Below, piece by piece: positions 1 through 7,400 of a DNA stretch of 54,068 nt; the stretch's first letter is position 1; every line of letters begins with the position of its first letter. Both the position numbers and the translations under genes were made by a program. The stretch covers positions 1-54,068 of the forward strand of contig JAKPAB010000352.1 of the NCBI GenBank assembly GCA_029779695.1, written 5' to 3'. A model generated the notes under the pieces. It was not told the DNA's origin, did not search any database, and saw nothing but the letters and a program-made list of their open reading frames with translations. Source of the stretch: Bacillota bacterium. Its GTDB lineage: Bacteria > Bacillota > Clostridia > Lachnospirales > Lachnospiraceae.

Positions 1-497
1 AATTCCTCATCATTCTGAGAATTACCATTATGTCCAAAGGGATCATCTCCAAATTCCCCCTCATCATCCTTATCATCTTCATCGATATCCTCAACGATAT
101 ATTGTATCGGATCGGTATCCTGGAAAAAAATTCTAGCTGCCTCCGGACATGAAAGTGTAAGGTCTACCTGCTCATATATAGGAGTATCTGCATAAAATCT
201 AGGATATTCAGTACATGTTACACACATCCCACCATCACCAAGAGACAATATCAGATCACAAAGATTATCCTTATTTAGAAAAGGACACCTTTTATTTCCA
301 GCAAGTTCAAAATGATATGTTCCTTCACTCCCACGGAGGCTATCTCTCAATCTGTCACCAATTGGAAGTGGAATAGACTGATACATCTCGGCCGTATCAT
401 CATCTACATCGACTTCCCATCCTGCGCAGCATGTATCCGAGCATTCCCCTCCGATACATGCAAATTTACTGTAATAATTTGGATATACGTATCGCAT
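1..497 (-). CDS. fliB: FliB-family flagellin lysine-N-methylase, partial (C-terminus outside window)
   Basis: The minus strand is open from an ATG at 497 to the window edge (165 codons), so only the N-terminal part is visible. Residues ~13-27 read CIGGECSDTCCAGWEV, the cysteine-rich cluster typical of the FliB/YkgJ-like family, and further cysteines follow in CPFLNKDNLC and CVTCTEYPRF. FliB enzymes N-methylate surface lysines of flagellin, which would fit a motile Lachnospiraceae. The start is supported by an AGAAGG ribosome site about 6 nt upstream. Around residues 145-165 there is a very acidic Asp/Glu/Asn-rich stretch that looks like a linker. The family call is firm; the flagellin substrate is inferred from the family, because no flagellar gene lies in the window. 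Confidence 0.8.
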   Translation of the reverse strand, partial: MRYVYPNYYSKFACIGGECSDTCCAGWEVDVDDDTAEMYQSIPLPIGDRLRDSLRGSEGTYHFELAGNKRCPFLNKDNLCDLILSLGDGGMCVTCTEYPRFYADTPIYEQVDLTLSCPEAARIFFQDTDPIQYIVEDIDEDDKDDEGEFGDDPFGHNGNSQNDEE

Positions 498-565
498 TTT
501 TCCTTCTTTTTAATTTCCTTTATATTTTTCTTTATAATTTTATCTTTAGTTGTATTTTGATAATT

Positions 566-2419
566 TTACACGCTCTCCACGTACTGTCTCGTAAAGAGGT
601 CATAGTAATGACCCTGTTTCTCCATAAGCTCACTATGATTGCCCCGTTCAATTATCTTACCATCAGAAACAACAAGGATAACATCACTGTCCACAATTGT
701 CGAGAGACGATGAGCTATTACAAATGAAGTTCTGTCCTTGGTAATAACCTTGATTGCATTTTGTATAGCTTTTTCAGTAACCGTATCTATCGAAGCCGTA
801 GCCTCATCTAGAATCAGTATCCTAGGGTCAGATAAAAGAGCTCTGGCAAATGACAATAGCTGTTTCTCACCTGTCGACAGCATATCACCGCCCTCACCTA
901 CATCACTATTCAGTCCATCAGGCATTTTTTCTATTACGCCTTCAGCTGCTACCATTTTGATCGCTTCCATAATCTCTTCATCTGTAGCGTCAGGCTTGCC
1001 ATAACGAAGATTTTCTCTTACCGTTCCAGAAAATAAATGAGGTGTCTGAAGTACATATCCAATATTATTGTGTAGCCACCCCTGGGAACGTTCTCTCGCA
1101 TCTCTTCCATCTATAAGTATCTGACCGGAAGTAGGGGTAAAAAATCGACATATTAGGTTGACCAGTGTTGATTTGCCTGCACCGGTCTCTCCCACGATAG
1201 CAACGGAAGTTCCCTTGGGAACATCCAAATTAAAATGTTCCAGAACATCCTCATCTCCATCAGGATATCTGAAAGTCACATCTGAAAATTTCACATCTCC
1301 ATATAGATCTTCCCAGTTTTCCTTTTTTGGATTAAATGTATCACCATACTTTTCAATAACTTCCGGAGTATCTGACACGTCTGACTCTGTTTCCAAGAGA
1401 TTAACCAATCGTTCTACGTTGACCTGAACAGCGATGATCTCCGACAAAGTACCTATCAAATTCTGGATGGGTTCCATCATATTAATAGCGTATGTCAGGA
1501 AAACCGACAGTGTACCGATCTCCATAACACCATGCATGGTAATGATTCCCCCACGCCACAGTACCAGTGAAAGTGCAATTGATGACATCATCGTTACAAG
1601 CGATGTAAAAAGTGCAGAATAATGCATTGAATGCACTGCAGTCCTCTTCATCTTCATCGTATCTTTTTCAAAGTCATCCTCCATCTTCTCTTCAACTGCA
1701 AGAGTCTTGATGGATTTTGCTCCCGTGATCCCTTCGTTGAAATCACTTGTTATCATCGAATTGATCTCTCTTATTTTTCTGTTAATGCCTATTAATTTCT
1801 TCTGAAAAAATGTGATTATTACGATAGCTATAGGTACAAGGATCAGCACATAAAGTGCCAATTTCCAGTTTATGACCAGCATGAGAATAAGCATTCCTAT
1901 AAGGTATGTACCATTCCAGACCATATCCATTATATGCCATGAGGTCAGTGCCCCGATCTTGCCAGAATCGCTCATAACTCTTGCATGAATATATCCGACA
2001 TTATTCTGATTAAAATATGAAAAAGATAATTCCTGCAGATGATTAAATGCCGCACTTCTTAGATCTTTATTCATAAAAAGTTCTACCTGTGAGCAAAAAT
2101 ATATGGTAACAAAGCTCATTATTGACTGTATTACCAAAAGTGCTACATAAGTAATTATAAATATCTGAAGCTTGCTAAGGTCCTTTTCTGCAACAAAATT
2201 ATTCAGTGCATATCTTGAAAACATCGGATAGAGAGTATCAATAAATGAAACCACACCTCCTAGTATTATCATAAATATTATTTTTCCCCTATATTTTTTC
2301 ATATATGGAAATAATCTGGGGAATCCAAAGAAAGGAAGTATTGTCGTCTTGTCTTTGTCTTTTTCTGTACTTTTATTTTTCGTTGTTTCTTCGATCATAG
2401 TTGTGTTGTTCTCGTCCAT
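566..2419 (-). CDS. Heterodimeric ABC multidrug exporter subunit with canonical catalytic glutamate
   Basis: A 617-residue exporter half-transporter: a hydrophilic Lys/Glu/Asp-rich N-terminus, a six-helix ABC type-1 membrane domain (~35-330) and a nucleotide-binding domain. Walker A is GETGAGKS (~residue 410), Walker B is ILILDEATASID with the catalytic Glu (~531), and the signature is the non-consensus LSTGEKQ (~511). The upstream partner at 2421-4271 has the opposite pattern, so the two should form one heterodimer of the BmrCD/TM287-288 type. I chose the ATG at 2419 because an AGGAGG site lies 2424-2429 inside the end of the partner gene; a longer reading to 2473 has no ribosome site. The substrate is probably drugs or hydrophobic compounds, but nothing in the sequence fixes it. 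Confidence 0.9.
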   Translation of the reverse strand: MDENNTTMIEETTKNKSTEKDKDKTTILPFFGFPRLFPYMKKYRGKIIFMIILGGVVSFIDTLYPMFSRYALNNFVAEKDLSKLQIFIITYVALLVIQSIMSFVTIYFCSQVELFMNKDLRSAAFNHLQELSFSYFNQNNVGYIHARVMSDSGKIGALTSWHIMDMVWNGTYLIGMLILMLVINWKLALYVLILVPIAIVIITFFQKKLIGINRKIREINSMITSDFNEGITGAKSIKTLAVEEKMEDDFEKDTMKMKRTAVHSMHYSALFTSLVTMMSSIALSLVLWRGGIITMHGVMEIGTLSVFLTYAINMMEPIQNLIGTLSEIIAVQVNVERLVNLLETESDVSDTPEVIEKYGDTFNPKKENWEDLYGDVKFSDVTFRYPDGDEDVLEHFNLDVPKGTSVAIVGETGAGKSTLVNLICRFFTPTSGQILIDGRDARERSQGWLHNNIGYVLQTPHLFSGTVRENLRYGKPDATDEEIMEAIKMVAAEGVIEKMPDGLNSDVGEGGDMLSTGEKQLLSFARALLSDPRILILDEATASIDTVTEKAIQNAIKVITKDRTSFVIAHRLSTIVDSDVILVVSDGKIIERGNHSELMEKQGHYYDLFTRQYVESV

Positions 2420-2420
2420 A

Positions 2421-4271
2421 TTAGTCCTCCTTTCCCTGTGTCTGAATATCGTAGATCTTCTTATACATACCATTTTTCTCTAAAAGTTCATCGTGAGTCC
2501 CTTCCTCAACGATTCTTCCCTTATCGAGTACGATAATATGGTCAGCATGCATAAGTGTCGTGATCCTATGAGCAATAAGGATCACCGTTGACTCGCTATC
2601 CATCCTGTTAAGTGCAGTTCGAATCCTGGCATCTGTTTCAGTATCAACTGCCGACAGTGAATCATCAAATACCATGATAGGTGGTTCTGTAACAAGCATC
2701 TGGGCAATAGCTGCTCTCTGCTTCTGTCCTCCTGACAGAGTCACTCCCCTCTCTCCTACGTAAGTATCATACCCCTTGGAAAATTCCATAACTGATTCAT
2801 CAAGTGCAGCTATTCTTGCCGCATCACGGATCGCCGTCATATCCGCCTCATCCTTGGCAATTCCAATATTCTCTGAAAGTGTTCTTGAGAAAAGATAAGG
2901 TTCCTGAAGCACCAGACCTATATTTTTACGAAGTGTCTCCAGTTTTATATTCTGGATGCTCACTCCTCCAATTGTTATCTTACCGTTTTCCTCCGGAAGG
3001 GAATATAACCTGTCCAAAAGATACATAAGTGTTGATTTGCCTGAGCCTGTGCTTCCTAATATTCCAAGCGTAGAATGTGCCTTGATCCTGAAGCTCACAT
3101 CGTGAAGCACTCCCGGAGTATCATCGTCATCTGAAACAGAGGAATCACTTTCAAGATTCTTATATGAAAATGATACATGAGAAAATTCAATATCCTGATC
3201 CATAGAAGTATCTATAGTATCCTGGACATCTTTCTCTTCCTCAGAATTCATGATATAGCTGATTCGGTCAATTGATACTCCGGCTTTACTTAATTCTGCA
3301 ATTATTCGACCCACCATTCTGATAGGCCATACTAGCATTGAGTTGTAAGAAATAAACGCAATGAACTGACCTACGGATATATCTCCATTGACTGCAGAAA
3401 CCGTGCAAAGGACCATAACCGTCAGAACCTGTGTCCCTGTAATCACATCGCCTGTTGCCCAAAAGACAGCCAGGAGTTTCATGAGACGAGTCCACAATCT
3501 GGTATAATTAGTATTCTGTTTTTCGAATCTCTCTCTTTCGTATTTTTCTCTTCCAAATGCCCGTACAACCCTAACTCCTGTTAGGTTCTCCTGTGCAATG
3601 GCCGATAGCTTGCCTTCCTCTGTATCAGCCTTTAAAAAGGCCTTACCGATCTTGCTGTGAAACACAAAAGAATAAGCTACTACAACAGGAAAAAATGCTG
3701 CGGCAATAAGTGTTATCCTTATATTGATTCCCATCATAAAATAAATTGCCAGGACTACCAGGATCACAACTCGCACAAGGGATGTCAGCTGAACTGACAG
3801 GAATTGTTTTACCATTTCCACATCTGAAGTACATCTCTGTATAATGTCTCCAGTACGATTCTCGCTATGCCATTCGAACGGCAAATGATCAATATGCGTA
3901 AAGAGCTTATCTCTGGTTCTCTTTATAAGTGTCTCCGCTCCCTTTGCATTGTAGTATTTCGACAAGTATCTTGACACTGCTCCTACGGCTGCAATTATTA
4001 CAACAGCAAGTGCCACCAGATATAGATGCTCTCTTACATAATCTTTTTCGGCAAGGGCCGGAAAAACATTTCTAAGGATTGCTGGGAGATTGCCCTTAGT
4101 CTCTCCTATAAAATGGTCAACTGTGTATTGAATTATTTTAGGATTTATCATATCCAGTAAGGCAACGATAAATGCGAACAAGATACTGAGCATAAAGTAT
4201 CCCTTGGCTCCCTTTAAGAAATAAAGGACCATAGATGTTCTAGTTGGAAATTTCTTGTTTTTGTCTTTCAT
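2421..4271 (-). CDS. Heterodimeric ABC multidrug exporter subunit with degenerate Walker B
   Basis: A 616-residue ABC exporter half with a six-helix membrane domain (~15-320) and a nucleotide-binding domain. Walker A is GSTGSGKS (~405) and the signature is canonical LSGGQKQR (~507). Walker B reads IMVFDDSLSAVD (~535), with Asp where the catalytic Glu should be. This is the degenerate-site subunit of a heterodimeric exporter (YheI/BmrC-like); its canonical signature completes the active site of the downstream partner, which starts 1 nt after this stop. It is the first gene after a ~370-nt leader that holds a small ORF and a terminator, so expression is likely controlled by attenuation. The ribosome site before ATG 4271 (AAAGGG) is weak and distant. 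Confidence 0.9.
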   Translation of the reverse strand: MKDKNKKFPTRTSMVLYFLKGAKGYFMLSILFAFIVALLDMINPKIIQYTVDHFIGETKGNLPAILRNVFPALAEKDYVREHLYLVALAVVIIAAVGAVSRYLSKYYNAKGAETLIKRTRDKLFTHIDHLPFEWHSENRTGDIIQRCTSDVEMVKQFLSVQLTSLVRVVILVVLAIYFMMGINIRITLIAAAFFPVVVAYSFVFHSKIGKAFLKADTEEGKLSAIAQENLTGVRVVRAFGREKYERERFEKQNTNYTRLWTRLMKLLAVFWATGDVITGTQVLTVMVLCTVSAVNGDISVGQFIAFISYNSMLVWPIRMVGRIIAELSKAGVSIDRISYIMNSEEEKDVQDTIDTSMDQDIEFSHVSFSYKNLESDSSVSDDDDTPGVLHDVSFRIKAHSTLGILGSTGSGKSTLMYLLDRLYSLPEENGKITIGGVSIQNIKLETLRKNIGLVLQEPYLFSRTLSENIGIAKDEADMTAIRDAARIAALDESVMEFSKGYDTYVGERGVTLSGGQKQRAAIAQMLVTEPPIMVFDDSLSAVDTETDARIRTALNRMDSESTVILIAHRITTLMHADHIIVLDKGRIVEEGTHDELLEKNGMYKKIYDIQTQGKED

Positions 4272-4387
4272 AAGTCTGTCTACCCTTTGTAATCTTTTTC
4301 ATTTTCTGTAGTATGCCGTGCTTGTTTCATTTAGTGATCTTATATAACAACTGCATAAGGTTCTGATAATCCAGGCTTTATAAGTTG

Positions 4388-4425
4388 CAAAAAAAGCCGT
4401 GGTATAAAATACCACGGCTCCTGAA
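4388..4425 (-). terminator. Intrinsic terminator in the ABC exporter leader (candidate attenuator)
   Basis: An 11-bp perfect stem (4395-4405 with 4409-4419, AGCCGTGGTAT and its complement, AAA loop) is followed on the minus strand by a run of T. It lies between the minus-strand promoter at 4653-4682 and the exporter start at 4271. The only thing upstream of it on that strand is a 26-codon ORF. A terminator placed before the first large gene of a transcript is best read as an attenuator rather than as the end of another gene. Confidence 0.8.
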
Positions 4426-4465
4426 TTCAATATTCAATATAAAATATACGAAACACAATATCCCG

Positions 4466-4546
4466 CTATTCTCTTATATCTATATCACTTCCGAGGTAAT
4501 TTATCTTTATTCTGTTATTGTTGTTATAATTAATATAGTTAATCAT
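4466..4546 (-). CDS. Putative 26-residue leader peptide of the ABC exporter operon
   Basis: A short ORF starts at ATG 4546 and stops with TAG at 4466. A GAGG ribosome site precedes it by 8 nt. The product begins MINYINYNNNNRIKINYL and is unusually rich in Asn, Ile and Tyr, with no recognisable domain. It lies ~100 nt into the predicted transcript and ends ~46 nt before the terminator stem. This is the arrangement expected for a leader peptide whose translation controls read-through, as with bmrB ahead of the B. subtilis bmrCD exporter genes. The first seven bases of its ribosome site plus one (CGAGGTAA, plus strand complement at 4553-4560) can pair with codons inside the same ORF (4492-4499), which could hide the ribosome site. 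Translation is inferred, not shown. Confidence 0.55.
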   Translation of the reverse strand: MINYINYNNNNRIKINYLGSDIDIRE

Positions 4547-4652
4547 TTTATTTTACCTCGCTTTCTATTCTTATTTTTATTGCTATTACTATAGCTACTA
4601 TTTTATCTTGTTAATTTTCATTTTCAACGTCACTAATTTACAAGCTTTTTAG

Positions 4653-4682
4653 AGTATAACATAACTTAAAACCAGTTTTCAA
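4653..4682 (-). promoter_or_regulatory. Predicted promoter of the ABC exporter operon
   Basis: On the minus strand, TTGAAA (4677-4682) and TATACT (4653-4658) are spaced 18 nt apart. Transcription would start near 4646, giving a ~370-nt leader before the exporter start codon. Confidence 0.6.
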
Positions 4683-4724
4683 CCTATTTTATGCCTTTTG
4701 GCATTAATTTATAATTTTTCATAC

Positions 4725-4754
4725 TTGACATCTATCAGTTGCATTTGTTAATAT
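4725..4754 (+). promoter_or_regulatory. Predicted promoter of tRNA-Leu
   Basis: Consensus TTGACA at 4725-4730 is followed after 18 nt by TAATAT (4749-4754); the tRNA begins 10 nt downstream. Confidence 0.6.
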
Positions 4755-4764
4755 ACTATAGTTC

Positions 4765-4846
4765 GCGGATATGGCGGAATTGGCAGACGCGATAGATTTA
4801 GGTTCTATTGTCAACAGACGTGCAGGTTCAAGTCCTGTTATCCGCA
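4765..4846 (+). tRNA. tRNA-Leu(UAG), integration target
   Basis: The acceptor stem GCGGATA pairs with TATCCGC (4839-4845), discriminator A. The anticodon stem ATAGA/TCTAT encloses the loop TTTAGGT, giving anticodon UAG. A class II variable arm and the T-arm GGTTCAAGTCC are present. CCA is not encoded. The last 28 nt plus one downstream base are duplicated at 15263-15291, so this gene is the attachment site of the mobile element. The left copy is structurally intact and should be functional. Confidence 0.95.
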
Positions 4847-4847
4847 G
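4819..4847 (+). repeat. attL: 29-bp direct repeat at the tRNA-Leu 3' end
   Basis: CGTGCAGGTTCAAGTCCTGT and the following nine bases, ending in CCGCAG, recur exactly at 15263-15291. The repeats bracket a 10.4-kb segment holding an integrase, an excisionase, a relaxase and cargo. This is the standard signature of tyrosine-recombinase integration at a tRNA 3' end. Confidence 0.9.
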
Positions 4848-4858
4848 TATTTAAGAGG

Positions 4859-4902
4859 TAAGACGAAGATCTTCTTATAGGAGATAATCGTCTTATTTTT
4901 TT
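4859..4902 (+). terminator. Terminator after tRNA-Leu, inside the element
   Basis: TAAGACGA (4859-4866) pairs with TCGTCTTA (4888-4895), an inner ATCTTCT/AGGAGAT stem extends it, and seven T follow. It lies inside attL, so the element supplies the tRNA with a new terminator; the original one probably is the hairpin at 15304. Confidence 0.8.
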
Positions 4903-4949
4903 ACGATTTTCTTTATAATCTATGAAAAACAAAATTCTATATTTTTGGT

Positions 4950-4973
4950 AGTTCTACCAAAAGTTCTACCAAA
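4950..4973 (+). repeat. Tandem 12-bp repeats near attL (candidate integrase arm sites)
   Basis: Two abutting copies of AGTTCTACCAAA (4950-4961, 4962-4973). Near-identical tandem 11-mers in the same orientation lie just inside the other end at 15080-15101. GGTAG preceding the first copy also makes GGTAGTTCTACC, a small inverted repeat. Paired repeats at both ends fit arm-type binding sites of a Tn916-like integrase. Confidence 0.55.
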
Positions 4974-5014
4974 TTCTTATCTTTTATTTCCTCGCAGAAA
5001 GTGAGGGATAAATC

Positions 5015-5947
5015 ATGGCAGATAAAGCCATCAATTTCACAATTACAGCAAATGAATTATTGGCACTAAAAGAATATGGTGGTCAGCGTCTGTCTACTGG
5101 AGACAAAATTGTTTACCAAGTTCTTTGCAGTCATTTATATGGAAAGAAATTCTGCTATCCAAGCATTAAGACTATTGCAGAGGAAGCGGGGCTTGCTGAC
5201 CGTTCTGTCAGACGTTCTTTAGTTCGTTTGGAAGAAGCTGGTCTAATCAAGACATTTGAACGAGTGGAGAACGGTGTTCAGAAAAGCAATAAATACTTTG
5301 TGAAGAGTATTCTTACACAGGCTAAAACAGAAACATCAAATCTGAGTTCTAAGACTTCTCAGAACAATTTGTCCGAGCAGAAAATGTCAGGGGTGACAAA
5401 TTGTCCTACGAAGAATAAGAAAACATACAAACCTTGTATATACTCTACTAATTCTACTTCAGAGAAAAAGGTGGAATCTGTAGAGCATACAAACAAGGAT
5501 GTTCGTTTTGAGATTATTGAATCTGACAAGAGTTATCAAATGACCATTGATCAGGATATCTATGCCTTGGTAAAGAAATATTACTTTACGATTCTTCGAA
5601 CAAAGAAAGACGAATATATGATTAATGGATTGAAGGTTAGTAAAGCACAGGTGACAGAGTGTTTGGAATCATTAACCTACAAAGAGATTCTATCTGTTGT
5701 TCAAAATGTAATGACCATGACAAGACGTAAGGGCTATGTGATCAAATCAGAGTTTGGATATTTCCTAAAGCTGTTTTGGAATATTAAGCATCCGTCTGAA
5801 AAAATGGTTTCAATTGTCAAAGAGGATGCGAAGCTTGGCAGAACCAAATTAGAAACACCAAGCACAAAGAATTCATTCAATAATTTCCATCAGCGAAATT
5901 ATGACTTTGATGAATTAGAGAAGATGCTGCTTGGTGTGTCAGTTTAG
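5015..5947 (+). CDS. Winged-helix (HTH_36-type) replication-initiator-like protein
   Basis: A 310-residue protein. Residues ~20-100 form a winged helix-turn-helix with the motif CYPSIKTIAEEAGLADRSVR followed by LVRLEEAGLIKTFER, as found in HTH_36 proteins of plasmids and small integrative elements. A Ser/Asn/Thr/Lys-rich linker (~105-160) leads to a C-terminal region I do not recognise. It is the first gene of the element and lies upstream of the hairpin-rich intergenic region and the relaxase gene, a Rep-oriT-Mob order. A role in replicating the excised circle is therefore plausible; a simple regulator is the alternative. Start ATG 5015 has a GTGAGG site 7 nt upstream. Confidence 0.65.
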   Translation: MADKAINFTITANELLALKEYGGQRLSTGDKIVYQVLCSHLYGKKFCYPSIKTIAEEAGLADRSVRRSLVRLEEAGLIKTFERVENGVQKSNKYFVKSILTQAKTETSNLSSKTSQNNLSEQKMSGVTNCPTKNKKTYKPCIYSTNSTSEKKVESVEHTNKDVRFEIIESDKSYQMTIDQDIYALVKKYYFTILRTKKDEYMINGLKVSKAQVTECLESLTYKEILSVVQNVMTMTRRKGYVIKSEFGYFLKLFWNIKHPSEKMVSIVKEDAKLGRTKLETPSTKNSFNNFHQRNYDFDELEKMLLGVSV

Positions 5948-6229
5948 TTGCCTGTCATTTCACATCACATACTTAAGAGCATAGGCGATATGTGATGTGG
6001 GATGGCAGGATACAAGGGAAGGCATCGCCTGGGAGTGTAACTTCCATTGAGATTAGGTAAGCCATCGGCAAAGGGCAACGCCCTATTGAGATGCCTGACG
6101 CTTGCGTCACCCGTAGGGCTGTACTTATCTGGAACAGATAAGTACGAGGGCACATACTTTTGATTATGTTGCAGGTGGAGGTTAAAAGTGTGAACAGGAA
6201 AATGTTACAGAAAAGGAGGCAAGAAAAAT
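5948..6229 (+). other. Hairpin-rich intergenic region, candidate oriT
   Basis: This 282-nt region between the Rep-like and relaxase genes holds four inverted repeats: a 21-bp stem (5951-5971 with 5989-6009) whose three mismatches are all T:G, AGGGC/GCCCT (6072-6084), TGACGC/GCGTCA (6096-6109), and a perfect 11-bp stem GTACTTATCTG/CAGATAAGTAC with a 3-nt loop (6121-6145). No convincing ORF lies on either strand. MobV relaxases generally nick at an inverted repeat just upstream of their own gene, so oriT is the best reading; a replication origin for the Rep-like protein is also possible. Confidence 0.5.
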
Positions 6230-7327
6230 ATGGGATATAATATCGGAATGCCATGCATGAAATTGAACAATGCTGGCAATACAAGTAAACATTGTGGTTC
6301 GTTTGGTGGAGTTGCAATGGAAGCGTTAGAAGAACGAAAAGGACGGGATCCAGATATCAACCCTGAATTATCATATTTAAATCAGTCCTTTGGATTTACA
6401 ACTGCTAAGCAGCTATTAGCATATTCCGACGAACATGTGGTCAACTTGACCAGAAGTTTGCATGAGGAAGGAAAACGAGGTGTCAGACGAGATGCTGTGC
6501 GAATGATTGTGACTATCTTTAAGCCTCCTGGCGGTCTTATGGACGCATTAGAGGAAGAAGAACAAAAAGAACTACTCTCCGACTGTTTAGAGGAATTTAC
6601 AGCCATTGTAGGAGCCGACCGCATAAAGGCGGCTTCCATTCATTTTGATGAACTCAGTCCACATATTCATGTGTTCTGGGAACCAATGACAGAGGACGGT
6701 AGGCTCTGTGCGAAAGAAGTGCTAAATCTAAAGATGTATCAGACCATCAACAAAGAGATGCCAAAGCGACTACGAGAACGTGGATGGGATATGATTGATG
6801 ATTACAATTGTTATGATGCAGAAAAAGAAGCACAGTTAAGCGCTAAAGAGCGTGAACAGCATTATAAGGAACGAGCTGCTAAGAATGGGCGAAGCTCTGC
6901 AAGATTTAAAGCAGAAGCATCTAGAGAACTTGTAGATTTGCAGGAACAGATGGATGAACTCTCTAAGAATAAGATGAAGATCTTGGATGAACCAGAAGTG
7001 AAGGAAGCCTTTGGTCAACTTGTTCATAAAGGTATCTTGGCAAAAACAAAGGTATTCTTATTAGAACATGTTTTGCCAAAAATCAATTCTCTAATTATGT
7101 ATGATGTAATTGATGCCACATTGGAGTTTTTAGATAAAAAGGGGTTGCTCAAAGATAAGCACGAAGCGGTTAATGAATTATATGGTGCTGGAAAAGATGG
7201 TACTCATATTATTTCGGAAGAAGTACAGGAACGGTTAAAAGACGAAATTGAACATGATATGGTATGTGGTATGATGGAAGAACCTGAATTCGGGGTTCAG
7301 CGAGGACGACATGGACGGTTAAGATAA
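6230..7327 (+). CDS. MobV-type (Pre/Mob) relaxase
   Basis: A 365-residue protein with HFDELSPHIHVFWEP at ~138-152, the HxDExxPHxHxxxxP metal-binding motif of MobV (Pre/Mob) relaxases. The N-terminal half is the relaxase domain; residues ~185-245 are charged and probably coiled. It would nick oriT and mobilise the excised element with help from a conjugative element, because no type IV secretion genes are present. Start ATG 6230 has a strong AGGAGG site. The product is shorter than the larger plasmid Pre proteins but the catalytic motif is intact. It fits an integrative mobilizable element rather than a self-transmissible one. Confidence 0.85.
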   Translation: MGYNIGMPCMKLNNAGNTSKHCGSFGGVAMEALEERKGRDPDINPELSYLNQSFGFTTAKQLLAYSDEHVVNLTRSLHEEGKRGVRRDAVRMIVTIFKPPGGLMDALEEEEQKELLSDCLEEFTAIVGADRIKAASIHFDELSPHIHVFWEPMTEDGRLCAKEVLNLKMYQTINKEMPKRLRERGWDMIDDYNCYDAEKEAQLSAKEREQHYKERAAKNGRSSARFKAEASRELVDLQEQMDELSKNKMKILDEPEVKEAFGQLVHKGILAKTKVFLLEHVLPKINSLIMYDVIDATLEFLDKKGLLKDKHEAVNELYGAGKDGTHIISEEVQERLKDEIEHDMVCGMMEEPEFGVQRGRHGRLR

Positions 7328-7400
7328 AATATGATACGATAGATTTACTGTTAAACTATCTTTGGATATTTTACATTTATCAAGGATTGGAAGGTACTAT

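Noticed and set aside
4388-4425. Ordinary terminator of an upstream minus-strand gene
   Set aside because: Between it and the tRNA on that strand there is only the 26-codon ORF, so attenuation fits better.
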